Shown here piece after piece: positions 31,962 through 40,268 of a stretch of DNA of 64,000 nucleotides. Position 1 is the stretch's first letter; each line of letters opens with the position of its first letter. Made by a program: the position numbers and the translations under genes. Under the pieces are notes generated by a model, which was not told the DNA's origin, searched no databases, and was given only the letters and a program-made list of their open reading frames with translations. Origin of the DNA: Hydrogenophaga sp. (GTDB lineage: Bacteria; Pseudomonadota; Gammaproteobacteria; Burkholderiales; Burkholderiaceae_C); contig JAURYH010000055.1 of the NCBI GenBank assembly GCA_030653975.1, forward strand, positions 1 to 64,000. The letters run 5' to 3'.

Positions 31962-32759
31962 ATGAACCCGCCGCCCACCGTTGCCCAGGCCGCCGAACGC
32001 ATCTGGTCGGCGCGCCAGGCCGGGCACACGCTGGACGCCGAGGCCACCATCGGCTCGCCCGACCTCGCCACCGCCTACGCCATCCAGCGCGCGCTGCTCG
32101 CCCTGCGCCTCGCCGCTGGCGAGCGCGTGATCGGCTGGAAGCTGGGCTACACCTCAGAGGTCATGCGGCGCCAGATGGGCATCGACCGGCCCAACATCGG
32201 GCCGCTGACCGACCGGATGCTGATCGGTTCGGACGACGCCGTGTCACACCGCCTGGTGCAGCCGCGCGTGGAACCCGAGATCGGGCTGCGCCTCCAAACC
32301 GCCCTTGACGCGCGGCACGCGCCCGTCAACCGCCACAGCGTGGCCGCCGCCGTGGAAGGCGCGTACGCCTGCCTCGAAGTCGTGCACTCGACCTGGACCG
32401 GCTACCGCTTCAACCTGGCGCAGAACACCGCCGACAACGCGTCCGCCGGCCAGGTCGTCGTCGGGCCGCGCCTGCCCGTGACCGACCTGATGGCGCTCGA
32501 CACCGTGGCGGTGCGCCTGAGCGACGGCAGCCGCACGCTGGGCCAGGGCGTGGGCGCCGACGCCGACGGCCACCCGCTGAACGCGGTGGCGCGGCTTGCG
32601 CGGGAGCTGGCTGCGAATGGTCAGCGGCTGGAGGCGGGTGATCTGGTGATCACGGGTGGGCTGACGGCGGCTTGTGCGCTGGAGGCGGGTGGGCGGTTGG
32701 AGGGGGTGTTCTCGGTGGGAAGCGCTTGGTCGGTTGAGGTGGGAGTACACCGCTATTGA
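31962..32759 (+). CDS. Third hydratase/decarboxylase-family paralogue
   Basis: 265 residues of the same superfamily as dmpE and dmpH, but clearly divergent. It keeps GWKLGYTSEVMRRQMGI, QPRVEPEIGLRL with metal-binding acids, and NTADNASAGQVVVG. EVVHSTWTGYRFNL replaces the usual E-x-IDSR. The last 45 codons switch to G/T-richer codon use, unlike the rest of the gene. It may be a 2-keto-4-pentenoate hydratase of different specificity, or a pathway spare part. Confidence 0.75.
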   Translation: MNPPPTVAQAAERIWSARQAGHTLDAEATIGSPDLATAYAIQRALLALRLAAGERVIGWKLGYTSEVMRRQMGIDRPNIGPLTDRMLIGSDDAVSHRLVQPRVEPEIGLRLQTALDARHAPVNRHSVAAAVEGAYACLEVVHSTWTGYRFNLAQNTADNASAGQVVVGPRLPVTDLMALDTVAVRLSDGSRTLGQGVGADADGHPLNAVARLARELAANGQRLEAGDLVITGGLTAACALEAGGRLEGVFSVGSAWSVEVGVHRY

Positions 32760-32872
32760 GAAGTCACTACCCCTTCCCGATAGCTTTCGCAGTGGACGCA
32801 TCACTCACATGAATGGCACGCCTATTGGCCAGACTGGTGACATTCACTAGACCTCTTGGTGTCGATACAAGC

Positions 32873-34381
32873 TCAACCCTGCTCCCCATCGTCCAGTGGT
32901 TCGCCCCGCATGGCCCTGGCAACCGCGATTTCCACCGCATCCAGCACATGCGCCTGCACCCTGTCCGCATATCGCTTGCGCCTGTTGTTGGACAGCGTGC
33001 CCCCGTTCTGGAAGATGGTCACGATCAGCGTCGCCAGGTCGCTGCCCCGCAGGTCGAAGCGGTCGTTGATGTGGCGTTTGACGCGGTCGAACAGGCCGAG
33101 GAATTCCACCTCCTGGCGCATGTGGGTGTCGAGCGATGCTTCGGCCATGGCCAGGGTGAAGGTCACCGCCTCGGTCAGGTCCATGTGGCGGAACCAGGTG
33201 TCCGCCTCGGGCACCCAGTCGTAGCTGTAGTGCTCGTCGCCGGCCCAGGACACCTGGCAGAGCTGCCGCGCCGGCTGGCTGAATGAGGTCAGCGCCTGGA
33301 GGTATTCGGCCTCGTGCTTTTTCATGGCCACTGAAATCGGCAGCAGGAAGTGCGGCGGCAGGCGGCCCGACTGGCCCAGGCAGTGGTGGATGAGGTAGCG
33401 CGAGAGGCGACCGTTGCCGTCCATGAAGGGGTGGATGAAGACGAAGGCGAACGACACCACAGCGGCGTGCACCAGCGGGTCCAGCGTGTTGGGCTGCTGG
33501 TTGGCCAGCCGCATCAGGCCTTCCATCAGTTCCACCGCCAGCTCGGGCTCGGGCGGCACATAGGTCACGCCTGCGGCGCCGGGCGAGTCGCGTTGCAGCC
33601 GGTTCTGCTCGGTGCGGAACTGGACGGCCTGATCGAAGGGGTTGGAGATGGCCGCGTTCTGCAGCTCCACCAGCAGGTCTTCGGTCAGCGGGCATGGTTC
33701 GTGGGCACGCCTGAGCAGGGCCGCGAACCGGGTGGCTTTATCGGCCGAGGGTGCCTCGCCTTCGATGGCAAAGGAGCCCTCGGTTTCGCTGAGGTAGGCC
33801 CAGTTGAGCGCTCGCTCCAGCATGGCTTGCCCGACCGACTGGGCAAACGCCTGGGCCTGGCCGAGGATGTCCTTGCCGATCAGGGCATTCAGCGCCGGGG
33901 TCTTGCGCACGACCGGGCAGAAATGCATGTCACCCAGGCCGTTGAAGACGATGCGCCAGCGCGCGTCGCGATGGGCCGACCCTACAAAGTAGTGCGTCGG
34001 GTCGAACAGCGGAGCGTATGGCGCGGACGCGCTGAAATCGTCCAGCCCCGGCAAGCGCTGCTGGTGCAGGCGCTCCCACAGGTGTCCGAGCTTGCGGCCG
34101 TAGAGGCTGTTCGGGGTGGCCTGCACCCAGGCCACCAGGTCAGCGGGCGGAATGCGGCGCAAGGCGGTCAGGAGCAGGTCCAGCCGGACGCCTTCGTGCT
34201 TGAGGGCAAACAGGGCGTGGTGCAGCAAGCTTGCCTCGGGGGCCTGCCGCAGCGGCACCAGCACGGCGCCATCGTTCAGGCGCTCGATGCGGCTGACCGG
34301 CGCCAGGCGTGCCCGTTGGGCACCCAGGAAATCCGGGGCACCCACAGTGGTTTGAATCCAGGCGTAGCCGACGTCGCTCAT
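32873..34381 (-). CDS. Fic-domain protein (probable AMPylase) with inhibitory motif
   Basis: 502 residues from the ATG at 34381. The Fic motif HPFMDGNGRLSR (317-328) is complete, including the catalytic histidine, so AMP transfer from ATP to a protein target is likely. The autoinhibitory (S/T)xxxE(G/N) motif is at S203-E207-G208, N-terminal to the Fic core as in class II Fic proteins. The first 190 residues are unassigned and longer than in SoFic-like proteins. A C-terminal winged-helix-like region is possible (FDLRGSDLATLIVTIFQNGG). It is convergent with the phenol operon and has an AT-rich upstream region with repeats. Confidence 0.88.
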   Translation of the reverse strand: MSDVGYAWIQTTVGAPDFLGAQRARLAPVSRIERLNDGAVLVPLRQAPEASLLHHALFALKHEGVRLDLLLTALRRIPPADLVAWVQATPNSLYGRKLGHLWERLHQQRLPGLDDFSASAPYAPLFDPTHYFVGSAHRDARWRIVFNGLGDMHFCPVVRKTPALNALIGKDILGQAQAFAQSVGQAMLERALNWAYLSETEGSFAIEGEAPSADKATRFAALLRRAHEPCPLTEDLLVELQNAAISNPFDQAVQFRTEQNRLQRDSPGAAGVTYVPPEPELAVELMEGLMRLANQQPNTLDPLVHAAVVSFAFVFIHPFMDGNGRLSRYLIHHCLGQSGRLPPHFLLPISVAMKKHEAEYLQALTSFSQPARQLCQVSWAGDEHYSYDWVPEADTWFRHMDLTEAVTFTLAMAEASLDTHMRQEVEFLGLFDRVKRHINDRFDLRGSDLATLIVTIFQNGGTLSNNRRKRYADRVQAHVLDAVEIAVARAMRGEPLDDGEQG

Positions 34382-34405
34382 GTTGATGGCAGGGGTGGGG
34401 GCCGC

Positions 34406-34467
34406 AAAAATCTTCAGATTTCTGAAATTATCTTCATAAAAGTGGTTTTTGAAGATTTTTTCTTCAG
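34406..34467 (+). repeat. 62-bp AT-rich direct repeat, copy 1
   Basis: Begins AAAAATCTTCAGA and ends AGATTTTTTCTTCAG. It matches the copy at 35004-35065 at 44 of 62 positions without gaps; both ends are conserved and the middle is diverged. This copy lies 25 bp upstream of the Fic start codon. Confidence 0.75.
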
Positions 34468-34515
34468 ATCGGTGCCGCTGATTGGCCTGCTCACGCACCA
34501 GACCATTGCCATAAA

Positions 34516-34535
34516 TACTGTTTATATATGCAGTT
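34516..34535. promoter_or_regulatory. LexA-like box upstream of the VOC and Fic genes
   Basis: TACTGTTTATATATGCAGTT has the CTG-N10-CAG form of LexA sites in gamma- and betaproteobacteria (E. coli ideal TACTGTATATATATACAGTA). It lies 44 bp upstream of the VOC start and 135 bp upstream of the Fic start. The TATATAT core could instead simply be a -10 region. Confidence 0.45.
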
Positions 34536-34578
34536 TTGTGGTGCCATCTTGCACACCCTACCCACCCAAGGACCCCAA

Positions 34579-34992
34579 ATGCTCGACCACATGACGTTTC
34601 GCGTGACCAACATCGCCCAGGCCAAAGCCTTCTACAGCGCGGCCCTGGCGCCGCTGGGCTACAGCGTCTGTTTTGAAGGGAACTACGGCTCCAACATCCT
34701 CGGTCTGGGGTACCCGGACGCCACCGAGCCCGGCGGCAAGAAGGCGGATGTGTGGTTCATCGACGGGCCTTCGCCCTACGGCGGGCCGGCGGCCACCTCG
34801 GGTTGCCATCTGGCGTGGCGCGCACAAAGCCGCGCGCAGGTGGATGCCTTCTATCAGGCGGCCATTGCTGCCGGCGGCAAGGACAACGGCGCGCCCGGCC
34901 TGCGCCCGGACTACCACCCCAACTACTACGGCGCCTTCGTGATCGACCCCGAGGGAAACAACGTCGAAGCCGTCTGCCACTTGCCCGAGTGA
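34579..34992 (+). CDS. VOC-family (glyoxalase/bleomycin-resistance-like) protein
   Basis: 137 residues from the ATG at 34579. A single VOC module pair: MLDHMTFRVTNIAQAKAFYS, then GCHLAWRAQSRAQVDAFYQA and a C-terminal YGAFVIDPEGNNVEAVCH. Metal-binding candidates are the two histidines (HM, HL) and the glutamate in NVEAV. Substrate unknown. It is bracketed by the two 62-bp direct repeats. Confidence 0.85.
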   Translation: MLDHMTFRVTNIAQAKAFYSAALAPLGYSVCFEGNYGSNILGLGYPDATEPGGKKADVWFIDGPSPYGGPAATSGCHLAWRAQSRAQVDAFYQAAIAAGGKDNGAPGLRPDYHPNYYGAFVIDPEGNNVEAVCHLPE

Positions 34993-35003
34993 GCAGTCAG
35001 AAA

Positions 35004-35065
35004 AAAAATCTTCAGACGCCCGACTTTTTCTTTAGAAATTGGTCTGGCGGAGATTTTTTCTTCAG
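35004..35065 (+). repeat. 62-bp AT-rich direct repeat, copy 2
   Basis: Starts 12 bases after the VOC stop codon and has the same orientation and exactly the same length as copy 1. Together the repeats enclose the VOC gene and the LexA-like box in an AT-richer patch that stands out from the GC-rich catabolic clusters on both sides. Confidence 0.75.
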
Positions 35066-35081
35066 TTTTGGCGCAAAACGC

Positions 35082-35891
35082 TCAATAGCCGCCCGACGGC
35101 GCAGCCGGCGCCTTTGAGGCGCCTGCGCTGAACCGCTGCACCAACCCCGCCGCCGCTTTCACCAGCAGCGTCGTGTCCACGCCCACCGCCACGAACAGCG
35201 CGCCCGCGTCGAGGTACTGCTGCGCCAGCGCCGGGTCGGTGGCGAGGATGCCGGCGGCCTTGCCGGCGGCGCGCACGGTGGCGATGCCGTCGAGAATGAC
35301 CTTCTGCACCTCGGGGTGGCCGGGCTGGCCGCGGTGGCCCATGCTGGCCGAGAGATCGGCCGGGCCGAAGAACACGCCGTCCACGCCCTCGGTCTCGGCG
35401 ATGGCCTGGAGGTTGTTCACCGCGGTCACGGTCTCGGCCTGCACCAGCAGGCACATCTGGCCGTTGGCCTGGTTGAGGTAGTCTTCGACCTGGTTCCAGC
35501 GCGAGGCGCGCGCGAGCGCCGCGCCCATGCCGCGGATGCCTTCGGGCGGGTAGCGCATGGCCTGGACCATCAGCGCGGCCTGTTCGGCGGTGTCGATCAT
35601 CGGGATCAGCAGGGTCTGCGCACCGATGTCGAGGTATTGCTTGACGAGGGCGACGTCGGCCTCGACCGCGCGCACGATGGCGTGGGTCTTGCCGTAGGGG
35701 GCAATCGCGCGCAGCTGGTCGAGGGCGGTGCGCGGGTCGTTGGGCGCGTGTTCGCCGTCGATCAGCAGCCAGTCGAAACCGCAGCCGGCCAGGGCCTCGG
35801 CCACGTCGGGCGAGGCGAAGCCGACCCAGCAGCCGATCTGGGGCTTGCCGGCCTTGAGGGCATCGCGGAAGGTGTTCTGGGGGATCTTCAT
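35082..35891 (-). CDS. hpaI: HpcH/HpaI aldolase (4-hydroxy-2-oxoheptanedioate aldolase)
   Basis: 269 residues from the ATG at 35891. Class II metal-dependent pyruvate aldolase. It cleaves 4-hydroxy-2-oxoheptane-1,7-dioate to pyruvate and succinic semialdehyde, the last step of homoprotocatechuate breakdown. Conserved: [31 protein letters not shown] and the metal-binding [20 protein letters not shown]. Its start overlaps the stop of the PanE-like gene by four bases. It is the last gene of the cluster. Confidence 0.92.
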   Translation of the reverse strand: MKIPQNTFRDALKAGKPQIGCWVGFASPDVAEALAGCGFDWLLIDGEHAPNDPRTALDQLRAIAPYGKTHAIVRAVEADVALVKQYLDIGAQTLLIPMIDTAEQAALMVQAMRYPPEGIRGMGAALARASRWNQVEDYLNQANGQMCLLVQAETVTAVNNLQAIAETEGVDGVFFGPADLSASMGHRGQPGHPEVQKVILDGIATVRAAGKAAGILATDPALAQQYLDAGALFVAVGVDTTLLVKAAAGLVQRFSAGASKAPAAPSGGY

Positions 35892-36919
35892 GGTGTCTTC
35901 GTCGGTTCGGGGTAGAGCTGCTTCATTTGCCCCATCAGGCGCGTGAGGCCCATGAGCGCGTCCATGTTCGGCGTGGCCACGCCCAGTTGCTGCCCGATTT
36001 CGCGCACCGCGCCCACCAGGGCGTCGAGCTCGATGGGGCGGCCGGCTTCCACGTCCTGCAGCATCGAGGTCTTGAACGAGCCAAGCTTGCGCGTGACGGC
36101 GTGGCGGTCTTCGGGGCTCTGGTCGATGGGTATGCCGATGCGCGCGCCGATGGCCTTGGCCTCCAGCATGATGGCGCTGACGAAACCGCGCACCAGCGGG
36201 TCGTCCAGGATGCGGTCGCAGGGCGCGCCGGTGATGGCCGAGATGGGGTTGATGGTCATGTTGCCCCAGAGCTTGAACCAGATGTCGCGCTGGATGCGCT
36301 CGGAGACGGTGACGCCGAAGCCGGCCTGCGTGAGCAGCTCGCTCAGCGCCTGCACGCGCGGCGACACGCCGCCAGCCGGCTCGCCGATGATGAGCTGGTT
36401 GTTCTTGATGCGCTCGATGCGGCCGGGTGTGGGCGCGGCGGCGCTGGCGTGCACCACGCAGCCGATGACCTGCGCCGTGGGGATGTTCTGCGCCGTGATG
36501 CCCAGCGGATCGACCGCCTTGAGTTGCAGCCCCGCGGCCTCGCCCGGCAGCCCGTCGAAGAACCACCAGGGCACGCCGTTCATGGCGACCAGCACAACCG
36601 TTTGAGGGCCCATGAGCGCGCGCACGGCGGGCGCGACAGCAGGCATCGCCGGGCCCTTGACCGACACGATCACCAGGTCCTGAATGCCCAGGCTGGCCGG
36701 GTCGTCGCTGGCATTCACGGCCACACCGTGTTCGGCACCGTCGGCATCCACCCAGATCAGGCCGAGTTCGCGCAAGGTGCGCAGGGTCTCGCCGCGCGCG
36801 ACAGCCGAGAGCTGGATCGAACCCGCCGGCAAACGCGAACCCAGCCAGCCGGCGAACAGCCCGCCGATGGCGCCGACGCCAACAATGGCGACTTTTTGAA
36901 TCGAAGGTGTCGTGTTCAT
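35888..36919 (-). CDS. PanE-like 2-dehydropantoate 2-reductase family protein
   Basis: 343 residues. N-terminal Rossmann fold [19 protein letters not shown] and a helical ApbA/PanE C-terminal domain with the lysine in [20 protein letters not shown]. True PanE makes pantoate, but the setting between two catabolic genes, with four-base overlaps on both sides, suggests a ketoacid reductase recruited to the aromatic pathway (inference). Confidence 0.82.
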   Translation of the reverse strand: MNTTPSIQKVAIVGVGAIGGLFAGWLGSRLPAGSIQLSAVARGETLRTLRELGLIWVDADGAEHGVAVNASDDPASLGIQDLVIVSVKGPAMPAVAPAVRALMGPQTVVLVAMNGVPWWFFDGLPGEAAGLQLKAVDPLGITAQNIPTAQVIGCVVHASAAAPTPGRIERIKNNQLIIGEPAGGVSPRVQALSELLTQAGFGVTVSERIQRDIWFKLWGNMTINPISAITGAPCDRILDDPLVRGFVSAIMLEAKAIGARIGIPIDQSPEDRHAVTRKLGSFKTSMLQDVEAGRPIELDALVGAVREIGQQLGVATPNMDALMGLTRLMGQMKQLYPEPTKTP

Positions 36920-37677
36920 GCGCGGTAGCTCGGGTCGATGCGGTCGATCAGGCGCTGCATGGCGGCGAACGAATCTTCACCGGCGCCGAACTGGGGGTTG
37001 AAGTTGAGCGAGTCTCGCACGCAGGCCTGCAGCGCGGCTTCGGTGATGGGCTGCAGTTCACCCAGCGGTTGCGAAGCCACCTGGATTTCGCACGCCCGTT
37101 GCACCAGCCACATCAGGTTGAACGCCTGGGCCAGCGAGCGGCCGATGACCACCGGGCCGTGGTTGCGCAGCAGCAGCACGGGTTTGCCACCCGAGGAGGC
37201 GAGGATGCGCGCGCCCTCGTCGCGGTGCACGGTGATGCCCTCGAACTCGTGGTACGCCACCTGACCCCAGAGCTGGGCGGCGTAGAAGTTGGTGAACGAC
37301 AGGCCGTCTTTCAGGCAACACACCGCCATGGTCGGCGTGGTGTGCACATGCATCACGCAGTGCGCGTCGGGCAGCGTGGCGTGGATCGCGCCGTGGAAGG
37401 TGAAGCCGGCCGGGTTGATCGGCCAGTCGTCGTTGCCGATGATGTTGCCGTCGACATCGACCTTGACCAGGTTGGACGCCGTGACCTCGGTGTAGTGCAG
37501 GCCGAAGGGGTTGATGAGGAAATGATCCTCCGGCCCCGGCACGCGCAGCGAGATGTGGTTGTAGATCAGCTCGGCCCAGCCCAGGTGGGCAAAGATGCGG
37601 TAACACGCGGCGAGCTGCACGCGGGCTCGCCATTCGGCGTCGCTGAAGCGGGCGGGGCGCAGGAAGGCGTCGGTCAT
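36916..37677 (-). CDS. Class II aldolase/adducin family protein
   Basis: 253 residues. Zinc-binding histidines are in MHVHTTPT and [29 protein letters not shown] is a family signature. Members act as aldolases, decarboxylases or dehydratases; the substrate cannot be read from the sequence. It lies between hpaH and the PanE-like gene in the same transcript. Confidence 0.83.
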   Translation of the reverse strand: MTDAFLRPARFSDAEWRARVQLAACYRIFAHLGWAELIYNHISLRVPGPEDHFLINPFGLHYTEVTASNLVKVDVDGNIIGNDDWPINPAGFTFHGAIHATLPDAHCVMHVHTTPTMAVCCLKDGLSFTNFYAAQLWGQVAYHEFEGITVHRDEGARILASSGGKPVLLLRNHGPVVIGRSLAQAFNLMWLVQRACEIQVASQPLGELQPITEAALQACVRDSLNFNPQFGAGEDSFAAMQRLIDRIDPSYRA

Positions 37678-37702
37678 GTGGGGTCTCCTCGGATCGTTCT
37701 GA

Positions 37703-38530
37703 TCAAACGAATTTGAAACGCAGGCAGCCGAGCGGACCGTAGTCGGCCTCGAACAGGTCGCCCGCCTTCGCCGCCACCGGGCGCGTGAAGCTGCCGGCCA
37801 GCACGATCTCGCCGGCCTGCAGCGATTCGCCCCAGGGCGCCAGCTTGTTGGCGAGCCAGGCGATGCCGATGGCTGGGTCGCCCTGCACGCCGGCGGCCAG
37901 GCCGGTCTCTTCGACCGCGCCGTTCTGGCGCAGGATGGCGCCGCACCAGGGGCGGTTGGTGCTGCGTGGGTCGGCGCGGAAGGCGGGGTCGCCGGTGCCG
38001 ATCACGATGCCGGCGTTGGCCGCGTTGTCGCTGATGGTGTCGTAGACCTTGCGCATCACCTTGGTGTGGCGGTCGAACTGCTCGATGCGCGCGTCGATGA
38101 TCTCGATGGCGGGCGTGATGTAGTCCGTGGCGGCGAGCACGTCTTCGACCGTGACGTTGGGGCCGGCCAGCGGCGCCTTGAGCACGAAAGCCAGCTCCAC
38201 CTCCACGCGCGGTGCGATGAAGTGCTTCACCGGAATCTCCAGCACCTCACCGGCCTTCGCGGTGTAGAGCATGGAATCGAGCAGCGTGCCGTAATCCGGC
38301 TCGTCGATCTGGCTGCTGATCTGCATGGCACGGCTGGTGAGGCCGATCTTGTGGCCGATGACCTTTCGGCCTTCGGTCTTCTGCAGCTCGACCCAGGCGC
38401 GGCCGATGCGGTAGCCGTCTTCGACGGTCATGCCCGGGTGGCGTCTGGAGAAATGCTCGACGGGGGTGCGGGTCTGCTGGGACTGCTGCAACTCGGCAGC
38501 AAGCTGGGCGATGAGTTCGGGGCTGAACAT
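37703..38530 (-). CDS. hpaH: 2-Oxo-hept-4-ene-1,7-dioate hydratase
   Basis: 275 residues. Hydratase of the homoprotocatechuate pathway (HpaH/HpcG). It shares the superfamily of dmpE but has HpaH features: [59 protein letters not shown] and [14 protein letters not shown]. Mg2+-dependent; its product is the HpaI substrate. Confidence 0.93.
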   Translation of the reverse strand: MFSPELIAQLAAELQQSQQTRTPVEHFSRRHPGMTVEDGYRIGRAWVELQKTEGRKVIGHKIGLTSRAMQISSQIDEPDYGTLLDSMLYTAKAGEVLEIPVKHFIAPRVEVELAFVLKAPLAGPNVTVEDVLAATDYITPAIEIIDARIEQFDRHTKVMRKVYDTISDNAANAGIVIGTGDPAFRADPRSTNRPWCGAILRQNGAVEETGLAAGVQGDPAIGIAWLANKLAPWGESLQAGEIVLAGSFTRPVAAKAGDLFEADYGPLGCLRFKFV

Positions 38531-38535
38531 GTTTC

Positions 38536-38988
38536 TCAGGCTTTCTGGGGCGCAAAGAGCGGGTGCAGGGAACTGTTCTTGACGTCGAAGACCTCGTGGC
38601 CTTCGTCCACTTGCACGGTGATGCCGATGGGGCGGCGGGCGAGCTGCTCGGCGAAGCGTTCTTTCACGCAGGCGTTCAGCGCCTCGCCCACGCGCTGGTG
38701 CACAAGCGCGCTGCGCCCCTTGGCCATGCGCACGTTCATGTAGACGAAGGCGTAGTCACCGCCCAGGCCGGCCGCGATGCCGGCCGCACCGCCATCGGAC
38801 ACGGCGCTGTGCGCGGCGGGGTAGGCGAACACGCGCGTGCCGCCGGTGGGGAACACCTGCCGGTCTTGCTCGTCGCGCACAGCGAGCATGGTGTCGCACA
38901 GGGCGCGGCACAGGCCGCCCATGTCGACGCCGCCCTCGGCCGCGGGCTTGTCGAGGTTGGGGGTGTAGAGGATGACGAGGTGGGGCAT
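38536..38988 (-). CDS. hpaF: 5-Carboxymethyl-2-hydroxymuconate isomerase
   Basis: 150 residues from the ATG at 38988. Tautomerase-superfamily enzyme starting MPHLVILYTP, so Pro-1 is available as base. It is longer than E. coli HpaF/CHMI (about 126) because of an extended middle segment. It isomerises 5-carboxymethyl-2-hydroxymuconate. Two bases separate it from hpaD. Confidence 0.88.
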   Translation of the reverse strand: MPHLVILYTPNLDKPAAEGGVDMGGLCRALCDTMLAVRDEQDRQVFPTGGTRVFAYPAAHSAVSDGGAAGIAAGLGGDYAFVYMNVRMAKGRSALVHQRVGEALNACVKERFAEQLARRPIGITVQVDEGHEVFDVKNSSLHPLFAPQKA

Positions 38989-38990
38989 GT

Positions 38991-39917
38991 TCAGAGCCTT
39001 GTGCTGACCAGGCTGTAGCCGTCGGCGGTCGAGGCCTGTGCCGCCGGGATGGCCTTGCCGGTGACCGGGGTGACGGGGAACACGGCGTTGATCTGGCCGG
39101 TGCCGCTGGCGCCGAAGTACGGCGTGATGACCTCGGCCTGGCCTTCGTATTCGCTCCAGCCCAGCACGCCCAGCATCATCGCCGTGTCGTGCATGAAGCC
39201 TTCGCCGTGGCCTTTGCTGGCGTACTCGGGCAGCATCTCGCAGAAGTCCTTCCACTCGCCGGCCTTCCACATGCGGACCACTTCCTGATCGAGGTGTTCG
39301 AGGAAGGGGCTCCAGATCTTGAACGCGTACTCGGGCGCCAGGCCGTTCTGCGCGAAGCGGTGGCTCAAGGACCCGCTGGCGAGGAAGGCGACGGTGCCGT
39401 CGTAGTGGTCTTCGACCGCCTTGCGCATGGCCCAGCCCAGGCGCGCGCTGTCGTTGAGGTAATGCACGGTGCACAGCGCCGAGACCGAGATGGCCTTGAA
39501 GTGCTGGTCTTCGTTCATGTAGCGCATGGGCACGAGGGTGCCGTACTCGGGGTCGAGCGTGGTGGCGTGGTGGGCCAGGGTTTCGACGCCGTGTTCATTG
39601 GCCACCTTGGCCAGCAGTTGCCCGAGTTCGGGGTTGCCTGGAATGGCGAAGGGCATGTTGCTGATGAAGTGCGGCAACTCGTTGCTGGTGTAGGTGCCTT
39701 GCCACTGCGGGGCGCAGTTGAGGTGGTAGCTGGCGTTGACGAGCCAGTGGGTGTCGAACACGACAATGGTGTCGACCCCCAGTTCTTTGCAGCGGCGCGC
39801 GATTTCTTTGTGGCCGTCGATGGCGTCCTGCCGAGTGCCTTTGCGCGGGCCGTCAAGCTCGCTGAGGTACATGGAGGGGACGTGGGTGATTTTCCCTACG
39901 AGTGCTACTTTTCCCAT
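38991..39917 (-). CDS. hpaD: Homoprotocatechuate (3,4-dihydroxyphenylacetate) 2,3-dioxygenase
   Basis: 308 residues from the ATG at 39917. Type III (LigB-like) extradiol dioxygenase matching E. coli HpaD: GKITHVPSMYLSEL with the first metal histidine, VFDTHWLVNASYH, EYGTLVPMRYMNEDQHFKA, FLASGSLSHRF and GEGFMHDTAMMLG. It opens the ring of homoprotocatechuate, and is unrelated in fold to DmpB in the same window. Confidence 0.95.
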   Translation of the reverse strand: MGKVALVGKITHVPSMYLSELDGPRKGTRQDAIDGHKEIARRCKELGVDTIVVFDTHWLVNASYHLNCAPQWQGTYTSNELPHFISNMPFAIPGNPELGQLLAKVANEHGVETLAHHATTLDPEYGTLVPMRYMNEDQHFKAISVSALCTVHYLNDSARLGWAMRKAVEDHYDGTVAFLASGSLSHRFAQNGLAPEYAFKIWSPFLEHLDQEVVRMWKAGEWKDFCEMLPEYASKGHGEGFMHDTAMMLGVLGWSEYEGQAEVITPYFGASGTGQINAVFPVTPVTGKAIPAAQASTADGYSLVSTRL

Positions 39918-39978
39918 GGGGTTTGTCTCCTTGTCAGTTGCTTTGTTTGGCGGCTGTTGCTTGGCTGGCTTTTGTGGT

Positions 39979-40206
39979 GAGAAGACGGTGATAGGCGTGT
40001 ACCTACGCTCATGTCCCCCGGTCTGCGCTGCGCGCAGCCCTCCTCCTTTACTTCGCTGCGGCACACACCTATCACCGCCTTCTCGCTGCGTATCGGCGCT
40101 CGAACGTTGAGCGCCAACATCGCGTCAAGAAGGGAGTGACGTGGCGTTCTGTGCAGCGAAGTAAAGGAGGAGAAACGGGCGCAGCCCGTTTCGGGGGACA
40201 TGAGCG
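39979..40206. repeat. Composite palindromic element between hpaD and hpaE
   Basis: Two 54-base arms (40006-40059 and 40153-40206) form an inverted repeat centred on a hairpin GGCGCTC-N7-GAGCGCC (40095-40115). The outer 15 bases (CGCTCATGTCCCCCG) and inner 20 bases of each arm are perfect complements. The 19-base middle differs but is a hairpin in both: CTGCGC-TGC-GCGCAG and AAACGGGC-GCA-GCCCGTTT. A further 22-base inverted repeat (39979-40000 with 40063-40084, 20 matches) overlaps it. It fills the 351-bp gap; no gene is seen there. Confidence 0.85.
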
Positions 40207-40268
40207 GAACAGAGCGCCGCGGCGCTCCCTTCTCGCCCTGGTAGTGGAGTGAAACAGCGGAGAGCACG

